Below the pieces are notes generated by a model that saw only the letters and a list, made by a program, of their open reading frames with translations, had not been told where the DNA came from and did not search any database. The translations under genes and the position numbers were made by a program. DNA of 64,000 nucleotides from Alishewanella tabrizica (lineage in GTDB: Bacteria; Pseudomonadota; Gammaproteobacteria; Enterobacterales; Alteromonadaceae): assembly GCF_014652375.1 (NCBI RefSeq), contig NZ_BMYR01000007.1, forward strand, positions 1 to 64,000, given 5' to 3'. Of this stretch, positions 35,020-44,876 are shown piece by piece. Each line of letters begins with the position of its first letter. Within the stretch, counting starts at the first letter, position 1.

Positions 35020-35511
35020 TTATTTAAGCGCCAATACACTCAGCTCAAGGGGCGAATTGCGTTCCAGTAATTTACCGCCACGGCTGGGCTCATAATCAAT
35101 ACAATAAAGTGCGGCAGGGCTAAAAATGGGCATTTGCCCAGGCTGCGTAAATGCTTCAACCAAAAAGCTGACTAACGGCATGTGCGAAATGAGCAACACG
35201 CGAGCGTGTGGCTGTTCCGCGAGCAAGCTGTCCACCTGTTGTTGCACCTGTATAGCGGATCCCTCAGGTACTAATTCAGACATTACATGCTGTTGAGTAC
35301 TTCTGGGCTGCGAGCTGAGCATCAGTTCCGCCGTTTCACGCGTGCGCACATAAGGGCTCACCCAGACATAATCGAAAGCCGCGTACGTGTTCGCCAGCCA
35401 CTGTGCCATCTGTTGCACATCGCTGCAACCTTGAGACGTCAAGGTGCGCACACGATCGTCTGCAGCAAGCGCTTGCGCTTCGCCGTGACGCATGATGACC
35501 ACATTTACCAT
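35020..35511 (-). CDS. sixA: Phosphohistidine phosphatase SixA
   Basis: A 163-residue histidine phosphatase. The catalytic motif is VVIMRHGEAQA, and the second His is in VLLISHMPLVS. In E. coli SixA removes phosphate from phosphohistidine proteins such as NPr and ArcB. It lies between smrB and an M16 peptidase gene; in enterics it sits beside fadIJ, and here the fadIJ operon is about 7 kb away. It is transcribed alone. Confidence 0.92.
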   Translation of the reverse strand: MVNVVIMRHGEAQALAADDRVRTLTSQGCSDVQQMAQWLANTYAAFDYVWVSPYVRTRETAELMLSSQPRSTQQHVMSELVPEGSAIQVQQQVDSLLAEQPHARVLLISHMPLVSFLVEAFTQPGQMPIFSPAALYCIDYEPSRGGKLLERNSPLELSVLALK

Positions 35512-35710
35512 GAAAGTGTTACCATACTGCTGTGTTTGTCCTGTTCTGTCGACGGTTTAACAAATAAGCATGCGACAGGTGAAAATTGTGCGCTATGATA
35601 AAGAAAGTCTAAGGTTAGTGTAACTGCTATTAAAGCATAAGATTACTACTGGTTATTACTTATCGCTATGAAACGTGGTTCATCACGCACTGCACAAATA
35701 AGGATACCCC

Positions 35711-38506
35711 TTGCAAAACGCTGAGCTCATCAAAAGTCCCAACGATCCCAAGCAGTATCATTATCAATTACTGACTAACGGTTTAGCTGTGCTGGTAGTT
35801 CACCAAGCGGATAGCGAAAAAAGTGCCGCAGCGTTAACGATTAATGTCGGACATTTTGACGATCCTGCGGAACGCGAGGGATTGTCACACTTTTTAGAAC
35901 ATATGTTATTTTTGGGATCGGCACATTATCCTGACGCGGGCGGCTTTCAACAATTTATTAGTGAGCATGGTGGTAGCCATAACGCATGGACCGGTAGCGA
36001 GCATAGTCATTTTTATTTTGATGTTGAACATCCCTCGTTTAGCGAAGGGCTAGCACGCTTTGCGGATATGTTTAGTGCACCTTTATTTACCGAGCAGTAT
36101 GTTGAAAAGGAACGGCAATCTATAGAAGCAGAGTTTTCGATGAAACTCAAAGATGACAGCCGCCGCATTTACCAAGTCCATAAAGAAACCATCAATCCAG
36201 CGCATCCTTTTGCCAAATTTTCTGTGGGTAACGCCCACACATTGGCCGACTTACCGCATGAAACCTTACAAGCGGCAGTAAGCCGGTTTTATCAAGAACA
36301 ATACAGTGCTGCGCGGATGACCCTGTGCTTGGTAAGTAATCAGCCCTTAGCGGAGCTGATCGCGCTTGCCACACACCACTTTGCTCAATTGCCTGCACAC
36401 TTGCCTGCAAAGCGCCCTTTGACCACCCCATTATATTTGGCCGAGCAGCAGGCGATACAACTTAATATACAACCGCATAAAAGCAGTAGCCGGTTAGTGG
36501 TAAGCTTTGCCCTGCCAGATATTCAACCTTGGTATCCTTATAAATTAGTCAGTTTTTTAGCACATTTGCTCGGAGACGAGGGCGAACATTCACTGTTGGC
36601 TTATTTAAAGGGGCGTGAGTTAGTCAATCAACTCAGCGCAGGGGGCGGTATTGATGGCAGTAATTATAAAGATTTTACCATTGCGTTTGAATTAACTGCC
36701 GCTGGCCGTGCCCACTATCGCGATATTGTTGCAGCCTTATTTAGCAAACTGCATTTATTGGCACAAACGCCCTTTCCTACGGCACTTTTTTTAGAGCGCC
36801 AACGCCTGCTAAATTGGTCATTTCAATTTTTCGAACCCACCACTGCATTGCAAACTGCTGGCGATTTATCCCTTAACATGCAGCATTATCCGGTAAACGA
36901 TATTGTGTATGGTGATTATCGAATGGAATTGCCGCCACCGCACTTGTACCAGCAACTGTTAGCGTATTTTCACAGTGATAATATGCGTCTTATGCTGGTG
37001 GCTGATGATGTGGTTACCACAAAAGAGGCGCGCTGGTATCACACGCCTTACAGTGTCGAGTCTTTACCCGCAAGCTGGCTGCAGCAGTTAAACTCACAAC
37101 CGCTGAAACCGGCCTTACAGTTACCGCAACCCAATCCATACTTGCAAACAGAGCTGTCCTTAATTCCCGTTGCCACACATATGGCACGGGCCGAACAACT
37201 TTACGTCGATGAGGGATTGTCCCTTTGGTATAAAGCGGATACCGATTTTCATACACCCAAAGGCCATATTTTTTTACAGCTTGCTTTACCAAATAGTAGC
37301 CAAACACTCCAGCAATTAGCCGCAAGTCGGCTGTGGGTTGAGCTAGTACTAGATCGTTTTAATGAAAAACTCTATGCCGCAACCACCGCTGGCCTTAATT
37401 ACTTTATTCATGTGCATCGGCAAGGGATCAGTATTCAAACATCGGGACTCACCGCTAACCAATTACAATTATTAGCTGACATTTTACAGCAACTACCCGA
37501 TCCGCACTTTAACGAGCAACGCTTTCATGAATTAAAACAACAACTTTGCCGACACTGGGAAAATAGTAGCAAGAACAAACCCGTTGCTCGATTGTTTAGT
37601 CAGTTGTCAGCATTACTGCAGCCGCTGAATCCCGAACTCACTGTATTGCAAACGACTTTACAGGCTTTAAACTTTGCCGATTTTCAGCACTTTTTACAGC
37701 CCCTATTGCAACAACAGCATGTTGAAGCACTGTTAGTCGGTAACTGGCCACGCTCAGCAGCACAGGCGTTACAAAACCAATTGCATCACTGGCAACAGCA
37801 ACAAGCCAGCACGGGTAAAGCTCTGGCGATGAGCCAACGTAGTATTGCTAATTTAGGCCCTGTTTGGTTAACGAGCCTACCCGAGGGGCAAAGTGATCAT
37901 GCATTAGTTATTTATTTGGCGGCACTCGAAAAAACGCCAGAACAAATGGCGTGCTTTATGTTGGCAAACCACGTGATGTCTCCGCGTTACTTTCATCAAC
38001 TACGCACCGAGCAACAACTGGGCTATTTGGTTGGTACAGGCTATGTGCCCATTAATACCTTGCCAGGATTGGCGTTTTATGTGCAATCGCCCCACTCTCC
38101 CGCTGCGATGTTGTACGAGGCTACTGTCGCGTTTTTTAACGGATTTTTACAACAAGTCCATCAACTGGAGCCTGCTGAATTTGCAGTCTTTAAACAAGGG
38201 CTGTTAACGCAATTAGCAGAACGCGACACCAGCCTAAGTGCCAGAGCCAAACGGTTATGGCTCGCCTTGGGTCAAGGTGATTATGAATTTAGTTTAACTG
38301 AACGGATCCAACAGGCGTTGCATGAGCTGTCGCAACAGACGTTTATCCTCTTTTTAGAAAAATTGCTCGCAGCCGACTATGATGTGCTTTTTTTAGCCAC
38401 CGATGCGGCACCATCGCATAGTTATGTTAAAGCAATGAATAAACATCAATTACTGTCGACATTAAAGGTGCAAAATGCTTTTGACAGTGTGTCGAAATCT
38501 GGTTAA
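35711..38506 (+). CDS. M16 zinc metallopeptidase (pitrilysin/insulinase type)
   Basis: A 931-residue protease with the inverted zinc motif HFLEH in GLSHFLEHMLFLGS and the third ligand Glu about 75 residues later in ERQSIEAEF. The remaining halves (M16 active and inactive repeats) give the four-domain clam shell expected at this length (pitrilysin is about 960). The late motif YFHQLRTEQQLGYLVGTG matches the family substrate-binding region. No signal peptide is seen, so it is probably cytoplasmic and degrades small peptides. There is no in-frame ATG nearby; TTG at 35711 has AAGGA 6 nt upstream. Confidence 0.92.
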   Translation: MQNAELIKSPNDPKQYHYQLLTNGLAVLVVHQADSEKSAAALTINVGHFDDPAEREGLSHFLEHMLFLGSAHYPDAGGFQQFISEHGGSHNAWTGSEHSHFYFDVEHPSFSEGLARFADMFSAPLFTEQYVEKERQSIEAEFSMKLKDDSRRIYQVHKETINPAHPFAKFSVGNAHTLADLPHETLQAAVSRFYQEQYSAARMTLCLVSNQPLAELIALATHHFAQLPAHLPAKRPLTTPLYLAEQQAIQLNIQPHKSSSRLVVSFALPDIQPWYPYKLVSFLAHLLGDEGEHSLLAYLKGRELVNQLSAGGGIDGSNYKDFTIAFELTAAGRAHYRDIVAALFSKLHLLAQTPFPTALFLERQRLLNWSFQFFEPTTALQTAGDLSLNMQHYPVNDIVYGDYRMELPPPHLYQQLLAYFHSDNMRLMLVADDVVTTKEARWYHTPYSVESLPASWLQQLNSQPLKPALQLPQPNPYLQTELSLIPVATHMARAEQLYVDEGLSLWYKADTDFHTPKGHIFLQLALPNSSQTLQQLAASRLWVELVLDRFNEKLYAATTAGLNYFIHVHRQGISIQTSGLTANQLQLLADILQQLPDPHFNEQRFHELKQQLCRHWENSSKNKPVARLFSQLSALLQPLNPELTVLQTTLQALNFADFQHFLQPLLQQQHVEALLVGNWPRSAAQALQNQLHHWQQQQASTGKALAMSQRSIANLGPVWLTSLPEGQSDHALVIYLAALEKTPEQMACFMLANHVMSPRYFHQLRTEQQLGYLVGTGYVPINTLPGLAFYVQSPHSPAAMLYEATVAFFNGFLQQVHQLEPAEFAVFKQGLLTQLAERDTSLSARAKRLWLALGQGDYEFSLTERIQQALHELSQQTFILFLEKLLAADYDVLFLATDAAPSHSYVKAMNKHQLLSTLKVQNAFDSVSKSG

Positions 38507-38541
38507 CGTAGCTCAATGAGTAGTATAAAAAAAATAATAAC

Positions 38542-40779
38542 GTGCACTTTAAAAAATTTATTCTTTGTAGCCTGATTTTATTGGCTTTTTGTACATGGCC
38601 CGTGCGTGCAGCCCTACAATGGGACACCCTACAACCTTACCTTTTTCACGCTTTGTTGGCGTTATCGGTTGTGGGTTTATTGCTGGCACAATTTAGCCTG
38701 CAACGCATGCGAAAATACCATAAAGCACTTGCCAAAAGTGAAGAGCGTTTACGCTTATCCATTTGGGGCAGCGGCGATGAATTATGGGACTGGAATCTTG
38801 AAACCGGCGAGCTTTATCGCTCAAGTGCCTGGCTAGATCCTATTGCCACGCCAAGCCATACCCAGGATTTCCCGCCAAATAAAAGCGTTATTCATCCTCA
38901 AGACTTAGATCGCGTTAGCCATGCACTTTCGCAACATTTAGCCGCTAATAGCCCATTTTTTGAAGCCAGTTATCGGTTAAAAACCTCAGATGACAGCTAC
39001 ATTTGGGTATTAGATCGCGGCAAAGTGGTCGCGTATAATTCAGATGGCAAAGCTGGTCGCATGACCGGTACCTTAAAAAACATCAGTCAATTAAAAGAAG
39101 CCGAAGCGCGTATGCAGCTCTTTGCGCGCTGCCTAGAAAATATTTCTGATGCAGTAATCATTTGTGATACTAAATTTACCATAATTGAAGTTAACCCCGC
39201 CTATAGCGTTATTACCGGTAAACACCGTGAAGAAGTATTACAGACACGTTTTCAATTAACACTGTATCCCCCGCGCTTTATGCAAGATATTGAGAAAACA
39301 CTGGTAAAAAATAGCCGTTGGAGTGGCGAGATCCGTGAGCTAAAAACCAATGGCGAATATTATCAAGCCGAACTTACATTTGATGTAATCAAAGATGAAC
39401 AAGGTAGTATCACGCAATATGTCGCGGTGTTTTCTGATATCTCCGATCGGAAAAAACGTGAAGCGGAATTAAGCCGTTTGGCAAACAGTGATACCCTGAC
39501 TGGCCTGCCAAACCGTGCTGTATTTATGACTAAATTGGCCAGCTTAGTGAGTAACAGCACCGAACATGCGCTGCTGGTGTTTGATTTAGATAATTTTAAA
39601 AAGATTAATGATTCTCTGGGGCATGAATTAGGCGATACCCTGCTATGCAAACTGGCAGAGCGTCTGCATCACAATAAATTGTTCCGTCAAAAACTGTATC
39701 GATTAGGGGGCGATGAGTTTGCTATTTTGTTAGATAACACGAACGACATCCATGCTATTACCAGTTTAGCGAAAACCTTAATTGATCAAATCAATAAGCC
39801 TTTCGCCGTTGATCAACATGAACTGGTGGTGACCAGCAGTATTGGTATCGTGTTGTTTCCTGAAGATGGTAAAGATCCACAAGCCCTGCTTCGTAATGCC
39901 GACACCGCGATGTACCATGCCAAAAGTGCCGGTGCTAATCGTTATCTGTTTTTCAACGACACCATGAATAAACAGGCGGTAAAACGCTTACAAATTGAAA
40001 ACTTGATCCGCCATGGCTTAAAAGAAGATTATTTTACCGTTTATTATCAACCCAAAATGGATATGCTTAGCGGTAAAGTGGTTGGCATGGAAGCGTTAGT
40101 GCGCTTTATTACACCAAAAGGTGGGGTAATAAGCCCGGGGAGTTTTATCCCCGTCGCCGAGGAAACGGGACAAATTGTTGATATCGGCACGGTTGTATTA
40201 CGTAAAGCCTGCTTGGATGTAAAACGCTGGCTTGATCAAGGCTTATTTAATGGTCGGGTGGCAGTGAATCTTTCAGCCAAACAATTTATGCTGCCCTTTC
40301 TGTGTGATCAAATTGATGACATTTTACAGCAAACCAACTTGGCATCGTATCATTTAGAACTTGAGATCACCGAGGGTACGGTAATGCAATCGCCCACGCT
40401 GGCGATTGACACCATGAAAAAACTTCGTGCACGCGGCATTCATTTAGCTATGGACGATTTTGGCACTGGCTATTCCTCTTTAGCCTATTTAAAACAGTTC
40501 CCGCTCAATACCCTGAAAATCGATAAGGCGTTTATTGATGATATGAGCAGTGCTCGCGGTCGTAATATGGTGGATACGATTGTCACGATAGCGCACAACT
40601 TAAGTTTAAGCGTTGTTGCTGAGGGCGTTGAAACGCTTGAACAATTGGAGCAGCTACGCAAATTACGCTGCGAAATTATTCAAGGGTATTATTACAGTAA
40701 ACCGCTTTCTGCCGACGACTTTGCGGCCTTTTTAATGGCACAAAAAAAGCAGCGGCAACCTCAGCTGTATGTTTCTTAA
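38542..40779 (+). CDS. PAS-PAS-GGDEF-EAL cyclic-di-GMP enzyme
   Basis: A 745-residue membrane protein. It has an N-terminal signal/membrane segment, a second membrane segment (about 33-52), two PAS domains (about 65-185 and 190-305), a GGDEF domain (about 310-470, active site RLGGDEFAIL) and an EAL domain (about 485-735). The EAL domain has MEALVRF, NLSAKQF, ELEITEG, DDFGTGYSS, KIDKAF and AEGVETLEQ, so both domains keep their catalytic residues. It may make and degrade c-di-GMP depending on the PAS input. The start is GTG at 38542, 36 bp after the M16 gene stop, with no obvious SD, so the two may be co-transcribed. Confidence 0.9.
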   Translation: MHFKKFILCSLILLAFCTWPVRAALQWDTLQPYLFHALLALSVVGLLLAQFSLQRMRKYHKALAKSEERLRLSIWGSGDELWDWNLETGELYRSSAWLDPIATPSHTQDFPPNKSVIHPQDLDRVSHALSQHLAANSPFFEASYRLKTSDDSYIWVLDRGKVVAYNSDGKAGRMTGTLKNISQLKEAEARMQLFARCLENISDAVIICDTKFTIIEVNPAYSVITGKHREEVLQTRFQLTLYPPRFMQDIEKTLVKNSRWSGEIRELKTNGEYYQAELTFDVIKDEQGSITQYVAVFSDISDRKKREAELSRLANSDTLTGLPNRAVFMTKLASLVSNSTEHALLVFDLDNFKKINDSLGHELGDTLLCKLAERLHHNKLFRQKLYRLGGDEFAILLDNTNDIHAITSLAKTLIDQINKPFAVDQHELVVTSSIGIVLFPEDGKDPQALLRNADTAMYHAKSAGANRYLFFNDTMNKQAVKRLQIENLIRHGLKEDYFTVYYQPKMDMLSGKVVGMEALVRFITPKGGVISPGSFIPVAEETGQIVDIGTVVLRKACLDVKRWLDQGLFNGRVAVNLSAKQFMLPFLCDQIDDILQQTNLASYHLELEITEGTVMQSPTLAIDTMKKLRARGIHLAMDDFGTGYSSLAYLKQFPLNTLKIDKAFIDDMSSARGRNMVDTIVTIAHNLSLSVVAEGVETLEQLEQLRKLRCEIIQGYYYSKPLSADDFAAFLMAQKKQRQPQLYVS

Positions 40780-40827
40780 CACACCTAACGTTAACAACAG
40801 CGATTATTTGCTTTGTTTAAGCCATAA

Positions 40828-40849
40828 AAAAAGCCCGTTAGGGCTTTTT
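40828..40849. terminator. Bidirectional terminator between GGDEF-EAL gene and maoP
   Basis: AAAAAGCCC (40828-40836), loop GTTA, GGGCTTTTT (40841-40849) form a compact stem with T runs on both strands. It overlaps the maoP stop codon at 40848-40850, so both convergent genes share it. Confidence 0.9.
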
Positions 40850-41195
40850 ATTCGGTGTCGGTTTCGACATAAGAAAAATCGTCTGAACCATCGGCAATAC
40901 GTTTTTTGCCAAATACCGTGTGAAATTTCCGCTTTTCAGCCACGCGCTGCTTGTATTTAAGCCAGGTTTTTTCAAACACCGAAGTGGCCTCAGATTCACC
41001 ACGACATACGCGTAAGAACTGTTGTTCTTCTTCGTTAATCGGCTCACGTGAACCTTGCTCCAATTGTTGCATTGCTAAACCATGTTTCTCTAACAAATTA
41101 CCTTCTGCTAGAGTAAAGCGCCCGGACCGGGTAAAGCCACGTGGGAAATTCCGGTCATCGAAAAAGCGACGATTAGCGACAAAACTTTGCTGCAT
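40848..41195 (-). CDS. maoP: Macrodomain Ori organization protein MaoP (YifE)
   Basis: A 115-residue DUF413 protein. The stretches NRRFFDDRNFPRGFTRSG, LLEKHGLAM, GSREPINEEE and RVCRGESEA align with E. coli YifE/MaoP, which shapes long-range contacts of the Ori macrodomain through the nearby maoS site. The ATG at 41195 follows GAGG by 9 nt; a GTG one codon earlier also fits. It is divergent from hdfR, exactly as in E. coli, which supports both names. Confidence 0.95.
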   Translation of the reverse strand: MQQSFVANRRFFDDRNFPRGFTRSGRFTLAEGNLLEKHGLAMQQLEQGSREPINEEEQQFLRVCRGESEATSVFEKTWLKYKQRVAEKRKFHTVFGKKRIADGSDDFSYVETDTE

Positions 41196-41324
41196 CACTT
41201 TTTTCCTCTCATGTCGTTGAATATCAAGCCAGCCAGTTTAAACTGTGCGGAGTATGGTTAACAAAATTACTGTCGTAAAACAAAAATTTTTTATCGTTAC
41301 GACAAATTTAATTAAGGGCGCATT

Positions 41325-42188
41325 TTGGATACTGAGTTACTGAAAACCTTTCTGGAAGTCCAGCGTACTCGCCATTTTGGCAAAGCGGCAGAAAATCTAT
41401 ATTTAACCCAATCTGCGGTGAGTTTTCGGATCCGACAACTTGAACAACTGCTTGGGGTAAATCTGTTTGTTCGGTATCGAAACAATATTCAATTAACAGC
41501 AGCAGGCGAACGATTACTGCCGCACGCGCAAACAATGCTGTCGGCATTACACCTCGCGCGACAGGATGTTGCATTGAGTTTACAGCAAGCACGCCAAATC
41601 TCTCTGGCTGCTCCCACCAGTATCTGGGATGCGTTTTTACAACCGATTTTCTTGGCCGTACAACAACAAAAACCAGAATTATTTTGGCGTACCGATACCC
41701 TTAACCGCGAACTTATTACGCGCCATTTGCTAGAACATCAAATAGATCTTGCGGTGGTGTTTGATCCCCCAAAAACAGATGACATAAGTGTCGAGAAATT
41801 GGCAGATGTAACCTTACTCGCGGTGAGTAGCCCTGTAATAGACAACGCTAACGCTAGCGCCAGCCAGCCGTACTGCTATATAGACTGGGGAAGCCATTTC
41901 GACATACAACATGCTCGACATGGTTATGAGCAAGCACCAATCATCTTACGCAGTAGTAGTGCACAATTAGCCGTAAATTGGCTACTGACAACGTCAGGCT
42001 ATGCCTACTTACCAAGGACTATGATTACAGAGCATCTTAAAACGGGTCGCTTAGTTGCGCATCATGACGCCCCACAGATCACGTTAGCACTGTACGCTGC
42101 ACATTTGAGTGACAATCAATTTAATCAGGAATTACAATCTGTCGTAGCCGGTCTAAAGCAGCAGGTAGCTGAGGTGTTCCAGTCTTGA
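41325..42188 (+). CDS. hdfR: LysR-type regulator HdfR
   Basis: A 287-residue LysR-family regulator. The N-terminal DNA-binding domain DTELLKTFLEVQRTRHFGKA and LYLTQSAVSFRIRQLEQLLG is nearly the same as E. coli HdfR, a repressor of the flagellar master operon flhDC and activator of glutamate synthase. The C-terminal effector domain diverges. Translation starts at TTG 41325 (AAGGG 8 nt upstream), since no ATG matches the family N-terminus. It is divergent from maoP. The flhDC link may not hold outside enterics. Confidence 0.92.
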   Translation: MDTELLKTFLEVQRTRHFGKAAENLYLTQSAVSFRIRQLEQLLGVNLFVRYRNNIQLTAAGERLLPHAQTMLSALHLARQDVALSLQQARQISLAAPTSIWDAFLQPIFLAVQQQKPELFWRTDTLNRELITRHLLEHQIDLAVVFDPPKTDDISVEKLADVTLLAVSSPVIDNANASASQPYCYIDWGSHFDIQHARHGYEQAPIILRSSSAQLAVNWLLTTSGYAYLPRTMITEHLKTGRLVAHHDAPQITLALYAAHLSDNQFNQELQSVVAGLKQQVAEVFQS

Positions 42189-42280
42189 TGTGTTGCTAAA
42201 AAAAAATGAGCCAACGCTTATGCGTTTCTCGCGATGATAAAAGCCTAACAATCGTGAACTTAACGTTTTGGCCTAAAGCG

Positions 42281-42541
42281 TTATGGCCTAAAGATAGTGT
42301 CGTTTTTAGCACGCGCTCGTTGAATAGCTAAGCGTTTATAACTGTTAAATAAGGGTAACAGTAAGGGACCTGTAAAAAATGCCGCTATAGCCCATTGTAG
42401 CGCGCGCATCCCATTGCGCAGCGCCGCAATGTAAACCCCCACTACCACCATTAGCCATACAACTGGAAATACCAACACCTTTTCCCACCTTTTAACACTT
42501 GAATATGTTGTTAATGAGGCCACACGCGTATAAAAACGCAC
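42281..42541 (-). CDS. Small membrane protein, unknown
   Basis: An 86-residue (or 65-residue) protein with two membrane segments, VWLMVVVGVYIAALRNG and QWAIAAFFTGPLLLPLFNSY, and a basic C-terminus. It has no family I recognise. The start at GTG 42541 has AAAGGG 4 nt upstream, while GTG 42478 has AGGTGG 6 nt upstream and would drop the 21 N-terminal polar residues. It lies alone between hdfR and the fadIJ terminator. Confidence 0.5.
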   Translation of the reverse strand: MRFYTRVASLTTYSSVKRWEKVLVFPVVWLMVVVGVYIAALRNGMRALQWAIAAFFTGPLLLPLFNSYKRLAIQRARAKNDTIFRP

Positions 42542-42669
42542 TAACCCTTTTGCTCAACGTTTACTAACAAACAGGTTAAACACCCAGTAAGCACGAAAAC
42601 GCACTTTATAGTGTTATTTTAACAGAAAGTATCGCAGTAGACTGTTAATCTTTAGTCGAATTTATGTAC

Positions 42670-42697
42670 AAAAAAAGAGCCAAGCGGCTCTTTTTTT
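42670..42697. terminator. Terminator of the fadIJ operon
   Basis: A-rich run plus GAGCC, loop AAGC, GGCTC and a T run; symmetrical, so it can work on both strands. It lies 41 bp downstream of the fadJ stop. Confidence 0.9.
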
Positions 42698-42737
42698 GAG
42701 GGTACACACGCGGTGCGACCGAGAAACCTAATACACC

Positions 42738-44876
42738 TTACACGTAAAAGCGCTCGCCTTGCTCTGCCATTTTTAATAATAACGGACAGGGGGTAAAACG
42801 CGATCCGAAACGGGTTTCTAACTGCCGTAACGTTGCAACCACGTTATTTACGCCAAGGGTATCTATATAGCGGAACGGGCCTCCTAAAAACGGTGGAAAG
42901 CCAATGCCGAAAATAGCGCCAATATCGCCATCACGAGCCGACGCAATAATTCCTTCCTCCAAACAACGCACTGCTTCGTTGAGCATTTGTGCCGTACACC
43001 GACTGGCAATATCTTCTGCACGTAAACTTGGTGAAGCAGTAACACCCAGCACCTGATATACCGCCTCATCGACTTGCTTTTTACCTTTTTTCGCCGCTTT
43101 GCCGTAGAGATAAAACCCTTTCTCGGTTTTTTTGCCTTTACGGCCATCGGCTAACAACTTGTCAAACGCAGCCGGTGCGGCAAATCGCTCGCCTAACTCG
43201 GTGGTTAAAATAGGCGAAATTTTCGCACCTACATCAATACCTACCTCATCCAGCAAAGTGACCGGGCCAACGGGGAAGCCAAACTTAACTAGGGCTTTAT
43301 CAATCTTCTCAACCGGTTCACCACCCAATAAGATGTTAGCCGCTTCATTCATATACAGCGCTAAAATACGATTGACATAAAAACCGGCGCCGTCTTTTAC
43401 CACAATCGGCGTTTTACCTTGTTTACGGGCAAAAGCTACCGTAGTCGCAATGGTGGTAGCCGAGGTTTTCTCGTGCGCAATGACTTCGACTAATGGCATT
43501 TTATCCACTGGCGAAAAATAATGTAGGCCAATAACGTTTTCAGGACGCTGCGCTTTTTCAGCAATTTTATGGATCGGTAACGAGCTGGTATTACTGGCAA
43601 AAATGGTCTGCTCGCCACAATGCTGTTCAATATCGGCTACCATGCGTTGTTTAAGATCGAGATCCTCAAAGACCGCTTCAACAACGATATCCACATCGTG
43701 AAAACCGCTATAATCGGTGGTACCAGTAATTTTTAACAATTGCTGTTGCATCTCAGCTTTGCTGATAAAGCGCTTTTTGAATTTTTTATTAAGAAGATCG
43801 AAACTGTACTTCAATGCATGGCTAATACCTTGCTCCGAAATATCTTTGATGCGTACCGGGATATTGGCTTTTGTTGCAGTAACATTGGCAATACCACCGC
43901 CCATTAATCCCCCACCCAATACCGCCGCTTTACGCACTTTACGCGGCAAGGTGTCACCAGCACCTGACTCTTTTTTCATTTGAGTCGTCGCAAAGAAGAT
44001 ACTGCGAAGTGCAGCCGACTCTTTACTCATACACAATTCGCCAAAGGCTTTTGCTTCAGCGGCCAAGCCTTTTACATAGCCTTGCTCTACACCGGTTTGA
44101 ATAACCTCAAGTATTTTTAGCGCAGCGGGATAGTTACCATGCGTTTTTGCCAACGTCTGTTTAGTTGCTTGTGAGAACACTAGTTTGCGCCCAGGCGCAG
44201 TATTCTCTAACAACGTATTTAATAAACTGCGTTTTTTCTTTACTGCTTTTGGTTTGCCTGCCAGCGCTTTTTTTACTGCAGCGTCTAACAGAATACTTTC
44301 AGGGACAACTTCGTCCACTAAGCCTAATTTTTTAGCTTGAGCCGCACGTAATTGCTTACCGGTTAGGATCATATCTAAGGCTTTTTGTACGCCAACCAGC
44401 GAAGGAAGACGCTGGGTACCGCCACTGCCAGGAAGTAACCCTAATTGCACTTCCGGCAAACCTAACACCGTTTTCGGACTGCTAGTGGCGATGCGCGCAT
44501 GACACGCCATGGCTAATTCTAAACCGCCCCCTAAACACGGGCCATGAATTGCCGCAACGACGGGTAAACGTAACTGCGCAATACGATCAAACATTTGCTG
44601 CCCCATTTGGGCAATAGTGGTAGCCTGCTCTGCTGAGGTACACGTATCCAACATACTGATGTCGGCACCCGCAATAAACGAGTCTTTTTTGCCACTGATA
44701 AACACTACCCCTTTCAAGGTGGTATCACTGGTAATTTGTTTTAAGATTTGCTCAATTTCATCAGCAAAAGAGGCTTTGAGCACATTCATGCTCTCGCCAG
44801 GAATGTCCATCGTCAAGATAGCAACGTTGTCTTCCCGTACGCTTAATGAAAAACTGTTTGCGCGTTGTTCACTCAT
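42738..44876 (-). CDS. fadJ: Fatty acid oxidation complex alpha subunit FadJ
   Basis: A 712-residue bifunctional enzyme. The N-terminal crotonase domain (about 1-190) has enoyl-CoA hydratase features such as [26 protein letters not shown] and [13 protein letters not shown]. The C-terminal part (about 305-700) is 3-hydroxyacyl-CoA dehydrogenase with [23 protein letters not shown] and [13 protein letters not shown]. With FadI it carries out steps two to four of beta-oxidation. The frame is open 16 codons further but that lies inside fadI. The ATG at 44876 overlaps the fadI stop as TAATG, a tight coupling, and matches the FadJ N-terminus MSEQ. FadR should repress the operon. Confidence 0.97.
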   Translation of the reverse strand: MSEQRANSFSLSVREDNVAILTMDIPGESMNVLKASFADEIEQILKQITSDTTLKGVVFISGKKDSFIAGADISMLDTCTSAEQATTIAQMGQQMFDRIAQLRLPVVAAIHGPCLGGGLELAMACHARIATSSPKTVLGLPEVQLGLLPGSGGTQRLPSLVGVQKALDMILTGKQLRAAQAKKLGLVDEVVPESILLDAAVKKALAGKPKAVKKKRSLLNTLLENTAPGRKLVFSQATKQTLAKTHGNYPAALKILEVIQTGVEQGYVKGLAAEAKAFGELCMSKESAALRSIFFATTQMKKESGAGDTLPRKVRKAAVLGGGLMGGGIANVTATKANIPVRIKDISEQGISHALKYSFDLLNKKFKKRFISKAEMQQQLLKITGTTDYSGFHDVDIVVEAVFEDLDLKQRMVADIEQHCGEQTIFASNTSSLPIHKIAEKAQRPENVIGLHYFSPVDKMPLVEVIAHEKTSATTIATTVAFARKQGKTPIVVKDGAGFYVNRILALYMNEAANILLGGEPVEKIDKALVKFGFPVGPVTLLDEVGIDVGAKISPILTTELGERFAAPAAFDKLLADGRKGKKTEKGFYLYGKAAKKGKKQVDEAVYQVLGVTASPSLRAEDIASRCTAQMLNEAVRCLEEGIIASARDGDIGAIFGIGFPPFLGGPFRYIDTLGVNNVVATLRQLETRFGSRFTPCPLLLKMAEQGERFYV

